Of a stretch of 64,000 bases of DNA, positions 57,201 to 63,819 are shown in pieces (position 1 is the first letter of the stretch; each line of letters opens with the position of its first letter). Source of the DNA: CAYQTE01 sp964420285. GTDB lineage: Bacteria > Planctomycetota > Phycisphaerae > Tepidisphaerales > Tepidisphaeraceae. A program made the position numbers and the translations under genes. The DNA is taken from contig CAYQTE010000001.1 in assembly GCA_964420285.1 (NCBI GenBank), forward strand, positions 136,358-200,357, in the 5' to 3' direction. The notes under the pieces were generated by a model. The model worked only from the letters and a program-made list of their open reading frames with translations. It did not search any database and was not told the origin of the DNA.

Positions 57201-60200
57201 ACGCTCTCCTCCGCCACCACCGCTCAACTGTACACCATCGACGATAAGATCATCGACGCCATCGACGTCTCCGGCTATGGATTGGTGCAGCTCAAAACGG
57301 GCAATGTTTACGTGACGCCGAACAGCTTCGACACAATCAGCGGCACGTCGGTCGCCAGCATCCAGCGTGGCATCGACGCCGCGACGGCGGGAAGCACAGT
57401 CAACGTTGAGGTCGGCACATACAACGGCGAAGTAAACGTCAACAAGCAGGTAACCCTGCTCGGCGCTCAATCCGGCGTGGCCGCGCTCGGCCGTACTGGA
57501 GCCGAATCGGTCATAAACAGCTCCAACGGCAACACCGAACTGCAAATCAGCGCCAGCGACGTGATCGTCAACGGCTTCACCATCCAGGGCAATACCAGCG
57601 TCTTTGTGTCCGGCGCCGGGATCTACATCGTGCCCGGAACCTCCGGCACTCAGATCCTTGACAATATCGTCCAGAACAACGTGGTCGGCCTGTTCCTCGC
57701 CAATACCAGCGCCGCTGATCAGGCGGTTGTCTCGGGCAACCTGTTCCAGAACAATACCAACGGCGGCGCCGCGGGGGGCACGGACATTTACGCCGATCAG
57801 TACACCGCCGGTGTCGGCGGAGTAAATGACGTGCTGATCGAGAACAATGCGTTTACCAACTCGACCTCAGTCGAAGATTCGTGGGGAATCGGCATCTCCA
57901 ATGTGGACACGACCCCATTTACAGACTTGGACATCGAGAACAATCAGTTTAGTAACGCCGGCCGCGGGATGTATTTCTTCAACGCCACTGATGTGACCAT
58001 CACGGCCAACAACGTCAGCGGCGCGACGCATTACGCCATCGGCCTGTTCGGATCAACCGACACGAATTTCGATATCGGCCAGAACACGCTGGACGGCAAT
58101 AACGACGGCATCGATGTAGTCAATGAAACCAGCGGTCCGGTGGATGTCACCGGCCTGAACATCCACAACAACTTTATTCAGAACAACACCGGCGATGGTG
58201 TGTATGTGGATTCGTCCGCCACCGTGAGCAGTGGTGACATCGCAGTGAACATTAACTCCATCACCGGCAACACGGCCGCCGGCCTGGTCAACGGTTCGGC
58301 CGTTGCCGTCAACGCAACCAACAACTGGTGGAATTCCGCCAGCGGTCCGGACACCAGTCTCAACACCTTCCTCCCGAACAATCCGGCCGGCGACAAGATC
58401 GTCGGCACCGCTGTCACCATCTCCCCCTGGCTTAGCGACGGCATCGATTCCCAGCCGGCCACGCCCGGCTTCCAGCACGCCACCTCCATCAGCGGAACGC
58501 CCGTGGTGGGCACGCCGGTGCTGACGACGGATACCGGGTTCTCGGCCAGCGATGACATCACCAAGGTCAACACGCCGGGCTTCAGCGGTACGTTCACGGT
58601 GGAGGACGGCACGCAGACCCCGACGATCATGGTGTACGACGGCGCGACGCTATTGGGCAGTGCCGCGGTGAGCGGGTCGGGGACAAGCTGGGCGTGGAGC
58701 CTGGCCGACAGCGTGGTTCTGAGCGACGGGACGCACTCGATCACGGCGGTGGCGACGGACGTGGCGGGGAACACGCAGACCTCCGGTGCGTTGAGCATCA
58801 CCATTGACACGCAGAAGCCTGTGGTGGGCGTGCCGGTGCTGACGACGGATACCGGGTTCTCGGCCAGCGATGACATCACCAAGGTCNNNNNNNNNNNNNN
58901 NNNNNNNNNNNNNNNNNNNNNNNNNNNNNNNNNNNNNNNNNNNNNNNNNNNNNNNNNNNNNNNNNNNNNNNNNNNNNNNNNNNNNNCGGGGAACACGCAG
59001 ACCTCCGGTGCGTTGAGCATCACCATTGACACGCAGAAGCCGGCTCCGACAATTGACGGCAGCACCGCCAATCACGAGTCCGGCTCCGAAGGAACTTTAG
59101 TCAGCTTGGCTGGATTGGCGAACGATCCGGCGCCGTCCTCAGCTATCGAAACGTACGATTGGCACGTCGTCGCTAGTAACGGCCAAGCGATTTCGGACGG
59201 AAGCGCACAAGACTTTTCCTTCACGCCGAACGATAGCGGCACATACACGGTGGCGTATACGGTCGCGGACAAGGCCGGAAATGTCGGTACGGCCAGCGAC
59301 ACCATCACCATCGCCGACGTCGCACCGACGGCGGCGCTGACGATCAACACTAATCCGGGCATCGAAGGCTCGCTGATTGCTCTCACCGCGTCTGCCACCG
59401 ACCCAGGCAGCGCCGATGCGGCGTCCGGCTATACGTACAACTGGACCATCACGCAACAGATCGGCAGTTTGCCCGCGACGACATACCTCACGGGAAGCAG
59501 CCCCTCGGGTTCGCAAGCGTACCCCATCAATTTTACGCCGAATCTGGCCGGTACCTATGTGGTCTCGGTAACGGCGACCGACAAGCATGGCGGGATCAGC
59601 GCCGTTGTCAGCGATGCCTTTACGGTGGCCACCACTCCGCCGACCGTGAATTTGTTGGCCAGCGCCACCAGCACCAACGAAGGGTCCGTCTATACATTGA
59701 AGGTCGGCACCGTGACCGATCCGGGCCCCAATAATGTGCTTGGCTACTTCATAAACTGGGGCGACGGGAGCACCATTACCGGCTCGCTCACCGCGGGTAA
59801 TCTGGCCAACAGCAACTTTACCCACGTGTATGAAGATGGGCCAAACAACTGGACCATCGAGATCACGATGATCGACCCCGAAAAGATCTCAACCGATGTC
59901 GCATCCTGGACTGTCCAGGTCAACAACGTGGCGCCCACGGCCACGATTCAAAACTACTTCCCGACGGTTACTGTTGGCTCCAGCGGCGAGGTCGCACTGG
60001 TCAACCCGTTTGATCCATCGCCGGTCGATACTGCGGCGGGCTTCACTTACTACTTCGATTACGCCGACAACAGCACTGACACCGCCGGAACCTATGTCAG
60101 TAACGGATCGAGCAGCGCGGCTACTGTCCCGTCCGCCGACCTGTCGTCGCCGGGAGTAAAGTACATCGGCTCGCGAATCGAGGATAAGGATGGCGGCTTA

Positions 60201-63200
60201 ACCGATTACGTCACTTCGATCACCGTGAATGACACCGCGCCGGTTGTTCATCTTGGCACGCCCAACCCGGCGACAATCGGACAGAATCAGTTGTTCACAC
60301 GCACCCCACTCTCATTCAGCTATCCCGGTAATAACGGGCCATACACTGCCCAGGTCGACTATCAGTACGGCGCTGTCGGTGGCGACCCCGGTTTCAGCCC
60401 ACTTGCACTATCGGGCAACAATTTCGCGCTGTCCAACACCTACGCGACGGCCGGAACCTACATAATTGAGGTCAAGGTCACCGACGCCAGCGGCACGACG
60501 GGGGTTGGAACCTTGACAGTCGATGTCAGTCCGACGAATTTCCAAGTGACCAGCTTTGCCCAGACAGGCAGCGGGTTTGACGTCACGTTCAACCGCGCGC
60601 CCAACCTGAGCGTGCTGAACCTGTACGCCGGTCCCAGCGGAACCTACGGCGCGCCGGACCTAAGTCTGGTCGGTCAAACCACCGGGACGGTGGAGGGCTC
60701 CCTGGTCTGGGATCCGACAACCAACACCGCCCATTTCATCAAAACCGACGGCGCGTTGGCTCCCGACATATATAACGTCACTCTGGTCAGCGGCAGTTCC
60801 GCCTTTGAAGACGCCAGTGGCAACTTGTTGGCCGGCAACGGCGGCATCACGCCAGGCACCAATTACACCACGTCCTTTACGGTTGCCTCGGCGAACTACG
60901 TTGTCGGACTGCCCGATTTCGCACGCGGGCCCGGTCAGGCCATCAACGTGCCCTATACCTCCGGCACCGGCGTACCGATCACGATCAGCAACGGCACAGG
61001 CGTCACGGCCGTCGATTTCAACATCGACTACAACCCTGCCCTGTTGAGCGTCAGCAGCGTGAGCCTGGCCGCAGGACTGCCTGGTGGATGGTCGGCCAAC
61101 TTCAGCAACAACCCGACGAACGGCGTGCTGTCCGTCAGCGTCTTCGGGTCGACAGCATTGTCCAGCGGCCAGAATACCCTGGTCTATGTTCACGCTACGG
61201 TTCCGGCCACGGCCCCCTATGGCGCCGGCGCCATGCTGAAAGTGGATCCGACGAGCTTGCTCATTAACGGCGGCGGCCTTTCCGGCACCGCGGACGAAGC
61301 TGTCGAGAAGGTTGCCTTCCTTGGCAACGCCGACGGCATCACCGGCGTGCCGGGCCTGGGATCCGGCGCCCCGACCGTTCTGGATGTGTACGATCCACAG
61401 GATTCGTATCTAGTCGACTACGTGGTCGTTCAGCGCCTGGCCGGGAACATGAACGCCGGCCTTGACGCCTATCCGCTGACAGACCCGCAGATTATCGGCG
61501 ATGTAGTCGCCGCCGGCACCCCCGCCGGAAGCGGTGCTCTCAGCGGCCAGGATGCCTCACTGGTGGCGCAGGAGGCCATTGGCTTGTCCAATTCCCTGCC
61601 GGCGATTCCGGCGGGCTTCAATCCATCTACAAGCCTTCCAGCCCCGGGCACCGATCCCGCCCTAACGATCGCCAGCGGTGTCTCCTCATACCCGGGCGGC
61701 AACGTTGTCGTTCCGATCAGCATCGACAACGCCAACGGCCTGACCGCCGGCGAATTTACGCTCCATTTCGATTCAACCCAATTGACATTAGTCAATGCCA
61801 CGGCGGGAACTGTCGACAGCGGGTTTACTGTGTATGTCAACGGTAGCACGGATCAGGTTGAGATCATCGCCGACGGACAAGCGGGCAGCGGCTCGGGTGT
61901 GGTCGCTAACCTCGACTTTACCGTCACCTCCAGTGCCAATTTTGGCACGGATGCCATTAGCTTCGCCAACATTACCGATCTGAATGGTGGTGGCGAGACG
62001 ATCACGGCCGCAAACGGCGGCAGCATCAATGTGCAGCCTGAGCAGATCTACTGGACCGGCGATGAGTCCAATAACTGGTACGATCCGAACAACTGGAGCC
62101 CCCTGACCGTTCCCGGCAGCCGCGATGAAGCGTATGTGCTCAGCGGTACGCCCAATGTTTCCGCCGGCTTCGATGTTGGCGAGCTGTTCCTGGAAGGTGG
62201 TACTGTCACCGCGACCGGCGGCGGAACGCTTGCCGCCAACCTGATGATCGCGTCCGGCGCGACTTTGGCAGTCAATTCCCAGAGTTCTGTCACTATTTCC
62301 GGTGGAACGCTTAGCAACTCTGGCACACTTCAAGTCGACGGCGGCTCTACACTTGTCGTCGCCGAGGCGATAACCGGTGCGGGCAGCGCGACCATCGGAA
62401 CCAACGGCACACCGGCGGTTCTGCAACTGGCCCAGGGCTCACCTGGCACGACGAGCTCGCTGGCATCGCTGACCATTAACACTGGCGGCACGCTGGACAT
62501 CACGAACAACACGCTGGTGGCCAGCGAGACCAACGTGTCCCTGTCGGAGGTAACGACATGGGTGCAGAACGCCGCAGCAGGACCGAGCATCGTGAGCTCC
62601 CTGGTCACTGGTCCTCATGCCATCGCCAGTCGCGCAATCGGTTATGGCGACTCGACGGCAGATCCGCGCACCGTTCCGGCTGGCGATGTTGAGGTGAAGT
62701 ACGTGCCGATTGGCGACACGAATCTGGACGGGATAGTGAACTACGTAGACCTCACGACGGCGATCAACGACATGGGCCGGGCAGCGGGATATTCCGGCGG
62801 GGACATTCTGAACCGAGGCGAGGTGAACATCTTCGACGTTTCGGCGATCATCAATGATATGGGCGCCACGTTGAATGCCAGCGGCGACAGCGCAGATGCC
62901 GTCACCGCCGCCGGTGGTGCAACAGTTACCGCTGCGACAGCCGGTGTGCCAGTTTTGGCTTCAACGGTCGCTGCCGCAGGTGCGCAGCCCTCGGCTGGCG
63001 AAACGTCGGCCGTCGTGTTGCCCGTGAAGGCCGCCGGGAATTCCGCGCCTGCAGGTGCTACACGATCGACGCATTCGGCTGCCACGACAATGAAGGTACC
63101 GCCAACAACGGAGACACCGGCGACGATTAGATTGTCGAGCCTGACAACCGTCACGAACCCGCACAATGCCGATTCCGATTCGGTAGGAGTGTACTACACG

Positions 63201-63389
63201 ACCCTGCCGGCCACCCCGTCCAAGCCAGCGGTCAGCACGACGTCATCGAGGGCCAAGAAGAAGCGGGCAAAGGTCGTCGTGACCCCGTTATCCACGGGTG
63301 CCACGATCGGGTCGCTATTTTCCGATACGCGGATCCAGGGCGACTGGCTGGAATTCGGAGCTTCGGTTGGCACAAGGTCCATCCTATAG
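42234..63389 (+). CDS. Giant multidomain surface protein, at least 7,051 residues
   Basis: The ATG at 42234 follows GGAGG by 4 nt; an upstream frame start at 42183 is not preferred. After a basic, Ser-rich N-terminus comes QPILERLEDRTLLSFNALG, a planctomycete export-type motif. Residues 59-450 are delta-60 repeats (LDPNFGSAGLV, LDTSFGTGGYV), followed by a cadherin-like region to 600. From about 44,020 to 58,500 are beta-helix repeats (short Asn-Thr turns). They fall in modules joined by linkers of the form KITDYLDYPSDGYVEL...NVFVTQ...GAIQRGVNVA. Then come Ig-like 106-residue repeats (58,503-59,041, broken by the assembly gap), PKD-like domains, an SbsA-like domain, two cohesin-like domains (about 60,895-62,030), a beta-rich unit, and a dockerin-like pair (GDTNLDGIVNYVDLTTAIND; GEVNIFDVSAIINDMG). 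The Ala/Thr-rich tail has KKKRAK. Probable role: adhesion or surface scaffold. Confidence 0.9.
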   Translation: MHSGNFFSSKSFGSSRKSRKTRRTQSSARARLDSAVQPILERLEDRTLLSFNALGAGSLDPNFGSAGLVTTSLSGDQDQVNGVIVDTKNNNDIIVAGISNGQFAVSAYSPNGTPLANGTVVTAINSEGFSQATALTVDSTGRILAAGYVQDGTSNDDVVVARYVFTSGGTTLTLDTSFGTGGYVVTDLNGAKKADIANAITTDSMGNIFVAGETGSGATQHAFVARYTTSGALDASFAPNGVIVATGTADQANAIVVNSTGGIVLAGEHGGTAELLATNYNGSNWTSLTRYSLNLGASTTLTSIVLDGSEYLVAGTADSDFVLAKVTSGFSLDTSFGSAASGKVETSIGDFAQANSLAVQSNGKIVLAGNETDPTSSDEFVALARFSANGIPDSTAFGAGGVVTTDFTGNASSDSVANGVAIQPDGLIVAAGYTGSPTDFALARYVANNAPVSANATASLDSIAENNLTSAGTSVAALVSRFGMSDPDGDVVGLAITGIDNTYGTWQYSTGSGWTNIPATVSDGGALLMVPGDLIRFVPRTDITGAVSISVRAWDQTTGSDNTLANITANADANYNSYSNDTYTASITITPASPPAFVYVDAAWSGAAPNSNVTDAFGQHTFGQDAFATIQAGVNAVTAGGTVYVDAGTYAENVTIGSPVSLLGPNASINANVPGSRVAEAIIANPTTPLPGDGEGIVVTAATGTVIIKGFTINQPTTDIFSEGNAAIDVENNIVSGASGPGGAGLYGIFVNAAASSTIIDNAVSNEQGGVGAGSVTGDATIAGNTFASVLEGITANSVGGTVSITGNTVGTGSYAAIEIAGSEGNVAVQNNTLTASEAGIYLDGDNVLTGSLTIGGPSEGNTITLTNTGAAGIYTLESGHIPGPSSPALVEYNTITGAGTGMDLIASNVSASNNTLSSLATGIQVAFDSTASISGNTIDSTTTGILVTGASASITGNSIYDNGTGIELASAANGSVTGNDFDNATTGPVNVADLQIDSGASAVTDGGGNRFAGTQFISNLASGNVLNATSDTFSGTPAGSLSLSQAYAVEDRITDAIDASGLGFVRIQSGEVFVTPNSYLNPATDDTGAIQRAVDAASSGDTVNVEAGAYIDNVVVPKSLTILGPNANIDPNTATRGAEAVVVPAVADIESGDGGSGDTSGTIFRLGDPGNPTNAITVTINGLTIDGNNTALSTASGRLLNGVYVDTGTGIDNSVSSYDTNPGGMNTTMIVKYNIIENLDRYGVIGDTVNGGTPITGSVVSYNKINNIPSGNNFGGDRGRGVAFENNYYGTVSYNTITNVNVGYQNDNFYLPDPSGLGLVIENNTISTYHRGIFYNLMYEGASTGTIANNSISVDTSGLGADANNFGLEIISVESGVGVTVTNNSDTGSAYGVLITGDNTAAGLTVSGGTLSDNEYGVYVTDNDPQFPSDGDTPNAVISGITITGATAAGVYVQEANGQTVGASITGGTSISGSPTGILVSGADASLAFSGTSPATLSSISGNYIALTNGAMQGETIDATNVSFGGYVGSRISNVPANLAGFYGVEDKLTDYLDNPTLGYVELNPANVFVTQLSDTINGAIQRAVNVSSPTSNTNIYLQAGTYVANSGFVVSGSAVGGAGREVAGLNINKPVTLIGPNTSFTPTSPSGAPANAQATIVPGASDANPYDQTAVIVVLVNSNNVTIEGVTVDGTNSNLSEHYSDTGTDTYGYGPANPHVGYVTANSSTPIDASEDIASYANVGNITIQNDVVENAGMLGVDFNNGLDYSGSTTSGNTIAKNLIQNISDAYGWGDGINLYDNFYAAVTHNVIYNVYAGVQVGNFFQADTLHDSPSISNNQINAGSVGIFYNLSYDASTPFTVTGNTITAVNNPLYTAWDGIFVATATDDTLAVDFNSDTVDGSGANPATQTVGYDVWDSAGTQITGGSVTGVDDGVWLNSYEGYQSPGGPASITLDGANLTASQIGVYVEDSSVAYLSAFTNPVPAVSATIEGNSVITGGSGTGILVSGRNASATVTDSTIDPAAIGIDIENGASATITGNTFSGNSLDLKVGAGSTVTSFTNNALSGARYIEDLASGTVLNATTDTFNVGASDAPIAGDALNLTQAFAVEDRITDYLDNPANGYVELNSNKVYVTQLSDHTTPGAIQRGVNVAPVNGTVNVSTGTFVGEVDVVRNLTLTGAGQGNTIVQAPATPPASPAFVDGGVRIYPVIGAVGATVQVEQLTVDGAGLGGNYNGGFEGVAFFNAGGTVDHVTVKNITNSPYDGDGIYADSSDSSAHSLTVTNDSISDYEKNGMALTGAGLTVDVEHNTITGASPNPISYIAQNGIVLGNVLGFLSNGGSGTISNNTISDNSYQTTSASNYSATGILLFLSNGTTTVDGNTISHCDVGIWGYDTTGAVSISGNTVSTAPLAGIVGYIGQFAIDGNTVENDAANGYYGNTGDGIDLFGDVTGSAVQNNLVQNNTGSGIYVDNSVTLDPGSLAINNNSITDNATGAGLLDAVGNPVAGLDNESTITINAANNWWGSTNGPTSSLNSYNVGAQGDSETGPATIAPWLTSGTNSAAIGEPGFYPASSVNYAPIEDTAWGTFFGSIQSAVNAPTTQNGDTITVASGAYTENVVISKSLTIAGAGQANTIVYPAVSDPQGLTTGSTVMLVQSNNVTIQDLTINGDNPNHTSGVVVGGADIDARRGIVTDYNQPVSYSAMTVTNVTVENVYLRGIEYCDGTEGFNGTFDFENDIVTNVQGDPSSVAIFNYAGSGIINNDIVSYANDAISANHSRGTQFTNNQISYSGSGIHTDNMNDSGGTPDLIDGNIVTNGEPGSYGIYVFVPYANINVSNNQVSDNDIGLGVFGGAGGIVNFKNNTVTLNSARAGSMGAYISTTTFYWGQMSVSAEFTGTNTISNFDTGIYIEQNPTSSNATTAVSIAGVALSNNATGIQINGGTVTMTSGSITGGATGLAIDNQTTFTDYNTYITYTLPTTSSLVGETLGTLSFADQTGNYITLADGALGGSTPQVLDATAVSFDGTLGSALSLTSTPTAYTVENKITDYLDYPSDGYVELSTTNVFVTQGSENDTPGAIQRGVNVAATGAIVNVGSGAFVGGAVISSPLTLLGANATNNPTNDGTRGTESIIEPSVSGANPYSGTHTFLIDVLASNVAIKGFTLTGENTALANAAGVSLTGAPSIYAQAVEGIASFNPTGIGDISTYTNIPGYANPANITIQNNIIQDLSYQGVDMGWGSNGNPTAGNVISNNLFQNIGAYNDEGDAVRLYNNFYADVVGNQSLNTRMGVEAGNFSLADPGATGSIENNELQVRRRGVFYNLFYGTATALPVEFNTITATADANWGSSLWTGVYVITQQATAQTTNFLDNSINGTGSSYALTAGYTLLDTYATDGVIISGDSNPLNSITNVSYGVWETSGDPNGFGASAAADMGVTISGVNISASTYGVYAYEDPANTGHKVSVTVTGDTITGGTAGVEVLGAKASASITGSTINDPTTGILVSGGSATITGNSIYDDGTGIEFTSGGSGSVTGNDFDNATAGPANGTDLQVDSSAGAVTDGGGNQFAAAQYIADLDSGNILNATGDIFSGVTAGSLSSANTAPAYAIENKITDYLDYPSDGYVELSTTNVFVTQGSENDTPGAIQRGVNVAATGAIVNAGPGTFIGQVQIPKDLTLTGAGPGSTIVQPSNALASPFSTGSGAKYPIIYAGSNDVIIQNLTVDGNAQGNAYGDGLLGIAFYNAGGTVHNVTVENIENSPFNGVQDGVALYADNTDNASRSLAITNDTIDNYQKNGMALFGAGLTLNVEHDTVTGAGATPLIAQNGIEVGYSATGTISNNTVNGNEYSGTGPGNSGGPDQFNDVQSTGLLLFATSGLQVSGNIIDGNDIGIYNNTDDATISNNQLGNTTADRYEGIVEDQGSATISGNVISGGNLGIDVVTFDGEAGEGASAIVDGNTVDGAVVGLEAIMQSPTDPVVNVLAQNNTLTGNGEGVVISGGAIVDLGTDSSDSAHQNFTGLATSTGHNVLTGYTGGAGHYAIDDQNTPQGTEPDVLAEDNNFGPYSAVNPSAITQVINDNHDNSNLTTVYYLPALQQLPAPETVYVNASWSGSVFGSDPDSLGAGNFYGYDEFSDIQSGIDAVASGGTVIVFAGVYADPTITKPLTLDGAQMGENPLTRSTTPANESIITTSSDVNALLNVEASSVTINGFVLDGAAGGGDAQDGIATLDSSGVHEAVNSVNVEYNVVQNVDDYGIDLTNPSNGSAVTSGSQVGYNLVQDVGIYGIVLAHNAYAEVTNNTVAMPDNAEAGVFVYDFTSSGSLTSSQSAIGISNNTVTVGENAFGGIWANLLYPASATLAIDSNTVNASTTVADGYPVFGIYLTSLQNGVAASVTNNVIQSAWAEQFTGGIAVWNAPTTSPVSISGGTISGSAVGIDLDNVDPNFGGGADTAVSVSNVAINGGTTGIRVGDVASNVADAPLDDEGETNVVAADVLLNLTGGSITGATTGIEVVSQSTGSYTAQLDLNGGTTITGATAGVQVSGANASATIAGTAINGNTTGIEFAAGSTGLVTNNDFNNAGSGPANGVDLQIDSSAGAVTIGDGNSFAGGYSIENLSNRTFDLSGYATTKFGGVNLASANLSQLFGIQATIVDAIDSESYGLIRLRSGNIYVTPTSFFVPGGTSAPSIQRGIDAATAGDIVNIHAGDYVLTAGLSINKALAVQGPYAGINPNTYAGPAIAAANVDGGSSNYIVSIGTTASVSLSGLEFSHLLIQSYVTGSQISLSDNTFSNISVASNGANDLFFANGATFDFVNNAITSDDTGGGSSSVPDFAQIAGNWNGTTGTLVGIEGNVEKNVGATGFNLSDVTGTISGNTFSGIDDYALLLANDQSTAVTNNTFENIVNTGLPTPSQYTETWGAGVRFYTPSGPSYSVTIAGNQFTSDYVGIGVRYTSDLTGLPVSISGNTFTGDTYDFIDAGTSTSTLTPAGDNVFDGVTLSSATTAQLYTIDDKIIDAIDVSGYGLVQLKTGNVYVTPNSFDTISGTSVASIQRGIDAATAGSTVNVEVGTYNGEVNVNKQVTLLGAQSGVAALGRTGAESVINSSNGNTELQISASDVIVNGFTIQGNTSVFVSGAGIYIVPGTSGTQILDNIVQNNVVGLFLANTSAADQAVVSGNLFQNNTNGGAAGGTDIYADQYTAGVGGVNDVLIENNAFTNSTSVEDSWGIGISNVDTTPFTDLDIENNQFSNAGRGMYFFNATDVTITANNVSGATHYAIGLFGSTDTNFDIGQNTLDGNNDGIDVVNETSGPVDVTGLNIHNNFIQNNTGDGVYVDSSATVSSGDIAVNINSITGNTAAGLVNGSAVAVNATNNWWNSASGPDTSLNTFLPNNPAGDKIVGTAVTISPWLSDGIDSQPATPGFQHATSISGTPVVGTPVLTTDTGFSASDDITKVNTPGFSGTFTVEDGTQTPTIMVYDGATLLGSAAVSGSGTSWAWSLADSVVLSDGTHSITAVATDVAGNTQTSGALSITIDTQKPVVGVPVLTTDTGFSASDDITKVXXXXXXXXXXXXXXXXXXXXXXXXXXXXXXXXXXGNTQTSGALSITIDTQKPAPTIDGSTANHESGSEGTLVSLAGLANDPAPSSAIETYDWHVVASNGQAISDGSAQDFSFTPNDSGTYTVAYTVADKAGNVGTASDTITIADVAPTAALTINTNPGIEGSLIALTASATDPGSADAASGYTYNWTITQQIGSLPATTYLTGSSPSGSQAYPINFTPNLAGTYVVSVTATDKHGGISAVVSDAFTVATTPPTVNLLASATSTNEGSVYTLKVGTVTDPGPNNVLGYFINWGDGSTITGSLTAGNLANSNFTHVYEDGPNNWTIEITMIDPEKISTDVASWTVQVNNVAPTATIQNYFPTVTVGSSGEVALVNPFDPSPVDTAAGFTYYFDYADNSTDTAGTYVSNGSSSAATVPSADLSSPGVKYIGSRIEDKDGGLTDYVTSITVNDTAPVVHLGTPNPATIGQNQLFTRTPLSFSYPGNNGPYTAQVDYQYGAVGGDPGFSPLALSGNNFALSNTYATAGTYIIEVKVTDASGTTGVGTLTVDVSPTNFQVTSFAQTGSGFDVTFNRAPNLSVLNLYAGPSGTYGAPDLSLVGQTTGTVEGSLVWDPTTNTAHFIKTDGALAPDIYNVTLVSGSSAFEDASGNLLAGNGGITPGTNYTTSFTVASANYVVGLPDFARGPGQAINVPYTSGTGVPITISNGTGVTAVDFNIDYNPALLSVSSVSLAAGLPGGWSANFSNNPTNGVLSVSVFGSTALSSGQNTLVYVHATVPATAPYGAGAMLKVDPTSLLINGGGLSGTADEAVEKVAFLGNADGITGVPGLGSGAPTVLDVYDPQDSYLVDYVVVQRLAGNMNAGLDAYPLTDPQIIGDVVAAGTPAGSGALSGQDASLVAQEAIGLSNSLPAIPAGFNPSTSLPAPGTDPALTIASGVSSYPGGNVVVPISIDNANGLTAGEFTLHFDSTQLTLVNATAGTVDSGFTVYVNGSTDQVEIIADGQAGSGSGVVANLDFTVTSSANFGTDAISFANITDLNGGGETITAANGGSINVQPEQIYWTGDESNNWYDPNNWSPLTVPGSRDEAYVLSGTPNVSAGFDVGELFLEGGTVTATGGGTLAANLMIASGATLAVNSQSSVTISGGTLSNSGTLQVDGGSTLVVAEAITGAGSATIGTNGTPAVLQLAQGSPGTTSSLASLTINTGGTLDITNNTLVASETNVSLSEVTTWVQNAAAGPSIVSSLVTGPHAIASRAIGYGDSTADPRTVPAGDVEVKYVPIGDTNLDGIVNYVDLTTAINDMGRAAGYSGGDILNRGEVNIFDVSAIINDMGATLNASGDSADAVTAAGGATVTAATAGVPVLASTVAAAGAQPSAGETSAVVLPVKAAGNSAPAGATRSTHSAATTMKVPPTTETPATIRLSSLTTVTNPHNADSDSVGVYYTTLPATPSKPAVSTTSSRAKKKRAKVVVTPLSTGATIGSLFSDTRIQGDWLEFGASVGTRSIL
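51354..51507 (+). repeat. 154-bp direct repeat, copy 1
   Basis: Identical to 53052-53205 and in the same reading frame (offset 1,698 bp, 566 codons). It encodes a module linker, from ENKITDYLDYPSDGYVEL to GAIQRGVNVAATGAIVN. Confidence 0.9.
53052..53205 (+). repeat. 154-bp direct repeat, copy 2
   Basis: Exact copy of 51354-51507 within the giant gene. The perfect identity contrasts with the other, diverged module linkers. Confidence 0.9.
58503..59041 (+). repeat. Tandem 318-bp repeats encoding Ig-like domains, broken by the gap
   Basis: Copy 1 starts GTGGTGGGC at 58503 and copy 2 at 58821 (period 318 bp, 106 codons). The 55 bases after the gap (58987-59041) are identical to 58765-58819 of copy 1. 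Confidence 0.88.
58887..58986. other. Assembly gap of 100 N
   Basis: Exactly 100 N in the second Ig-like repeat, a usual placeholder for a gap of unknown size. Completing copy 2 needs 196 bp (or 196 plus a multiple of 318), and both keep the reading frame. Confidence 0.95.
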
Positions 63390-63819
63390 TAGCGGCTATA
63401 CCCAGGGTTGTGTCGTAGTCGACCACGCCCAGTGTGCGTCGCCTTGGAAAGCGGTCGTCTTGCCAGAGATCAAAAGCGTTTGCGGCGTCCCTGCGCGCCA
63501 GCCGATGCGGATCGACGGCGGTTGCTCGCGGCATCCGGGCGTCGGTCGATATTTCCGACCGTGACGCCTGCTGATTGATGGGAACGGAATCCAGAGCCGC
63601 CTGGATGGCAGCGTCAGTCCAGACTTTCGATCCACGATCTCCTGGGATTTCGTCCCATGCGTCCAGCAGAGCCTGGAGTTTCAGGAAAGCCTGCTGTCGG
63701 TCGTGTCCCAGTCGGAACTTGCGGGGGACGCGCCTGCCTTGTTCGTTTTGATGAAAGCCGACGGTTCGAAAGAATCCACGGTCGTCGTTGCTCAGTTCGA
63801 GCTGCAATTGCTTGGCCAT
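63390..63819 (-). pseudogene. N-terminal fragment of an integrase-like or hypothetical gene
   Basis: The ATG at 63819 opens MAKQLQLELSNDDRGFFRTV, then VPRKFRLGHDRQQAFLKLQA and KVWTDAAIQAALDSVPINQ. This resembles the N-terminal part of site-specific integrases that I associate with planctomycetes (recognition from memory). The frame runs on to 63232 on the antisense strand of the giant gene, but that tail looks like a shadow. No catalytic tyrosine-recombinase domain remains, so it is probably truncated. A small complete hypothetical protein is the alternative. Confidence 0.45.
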
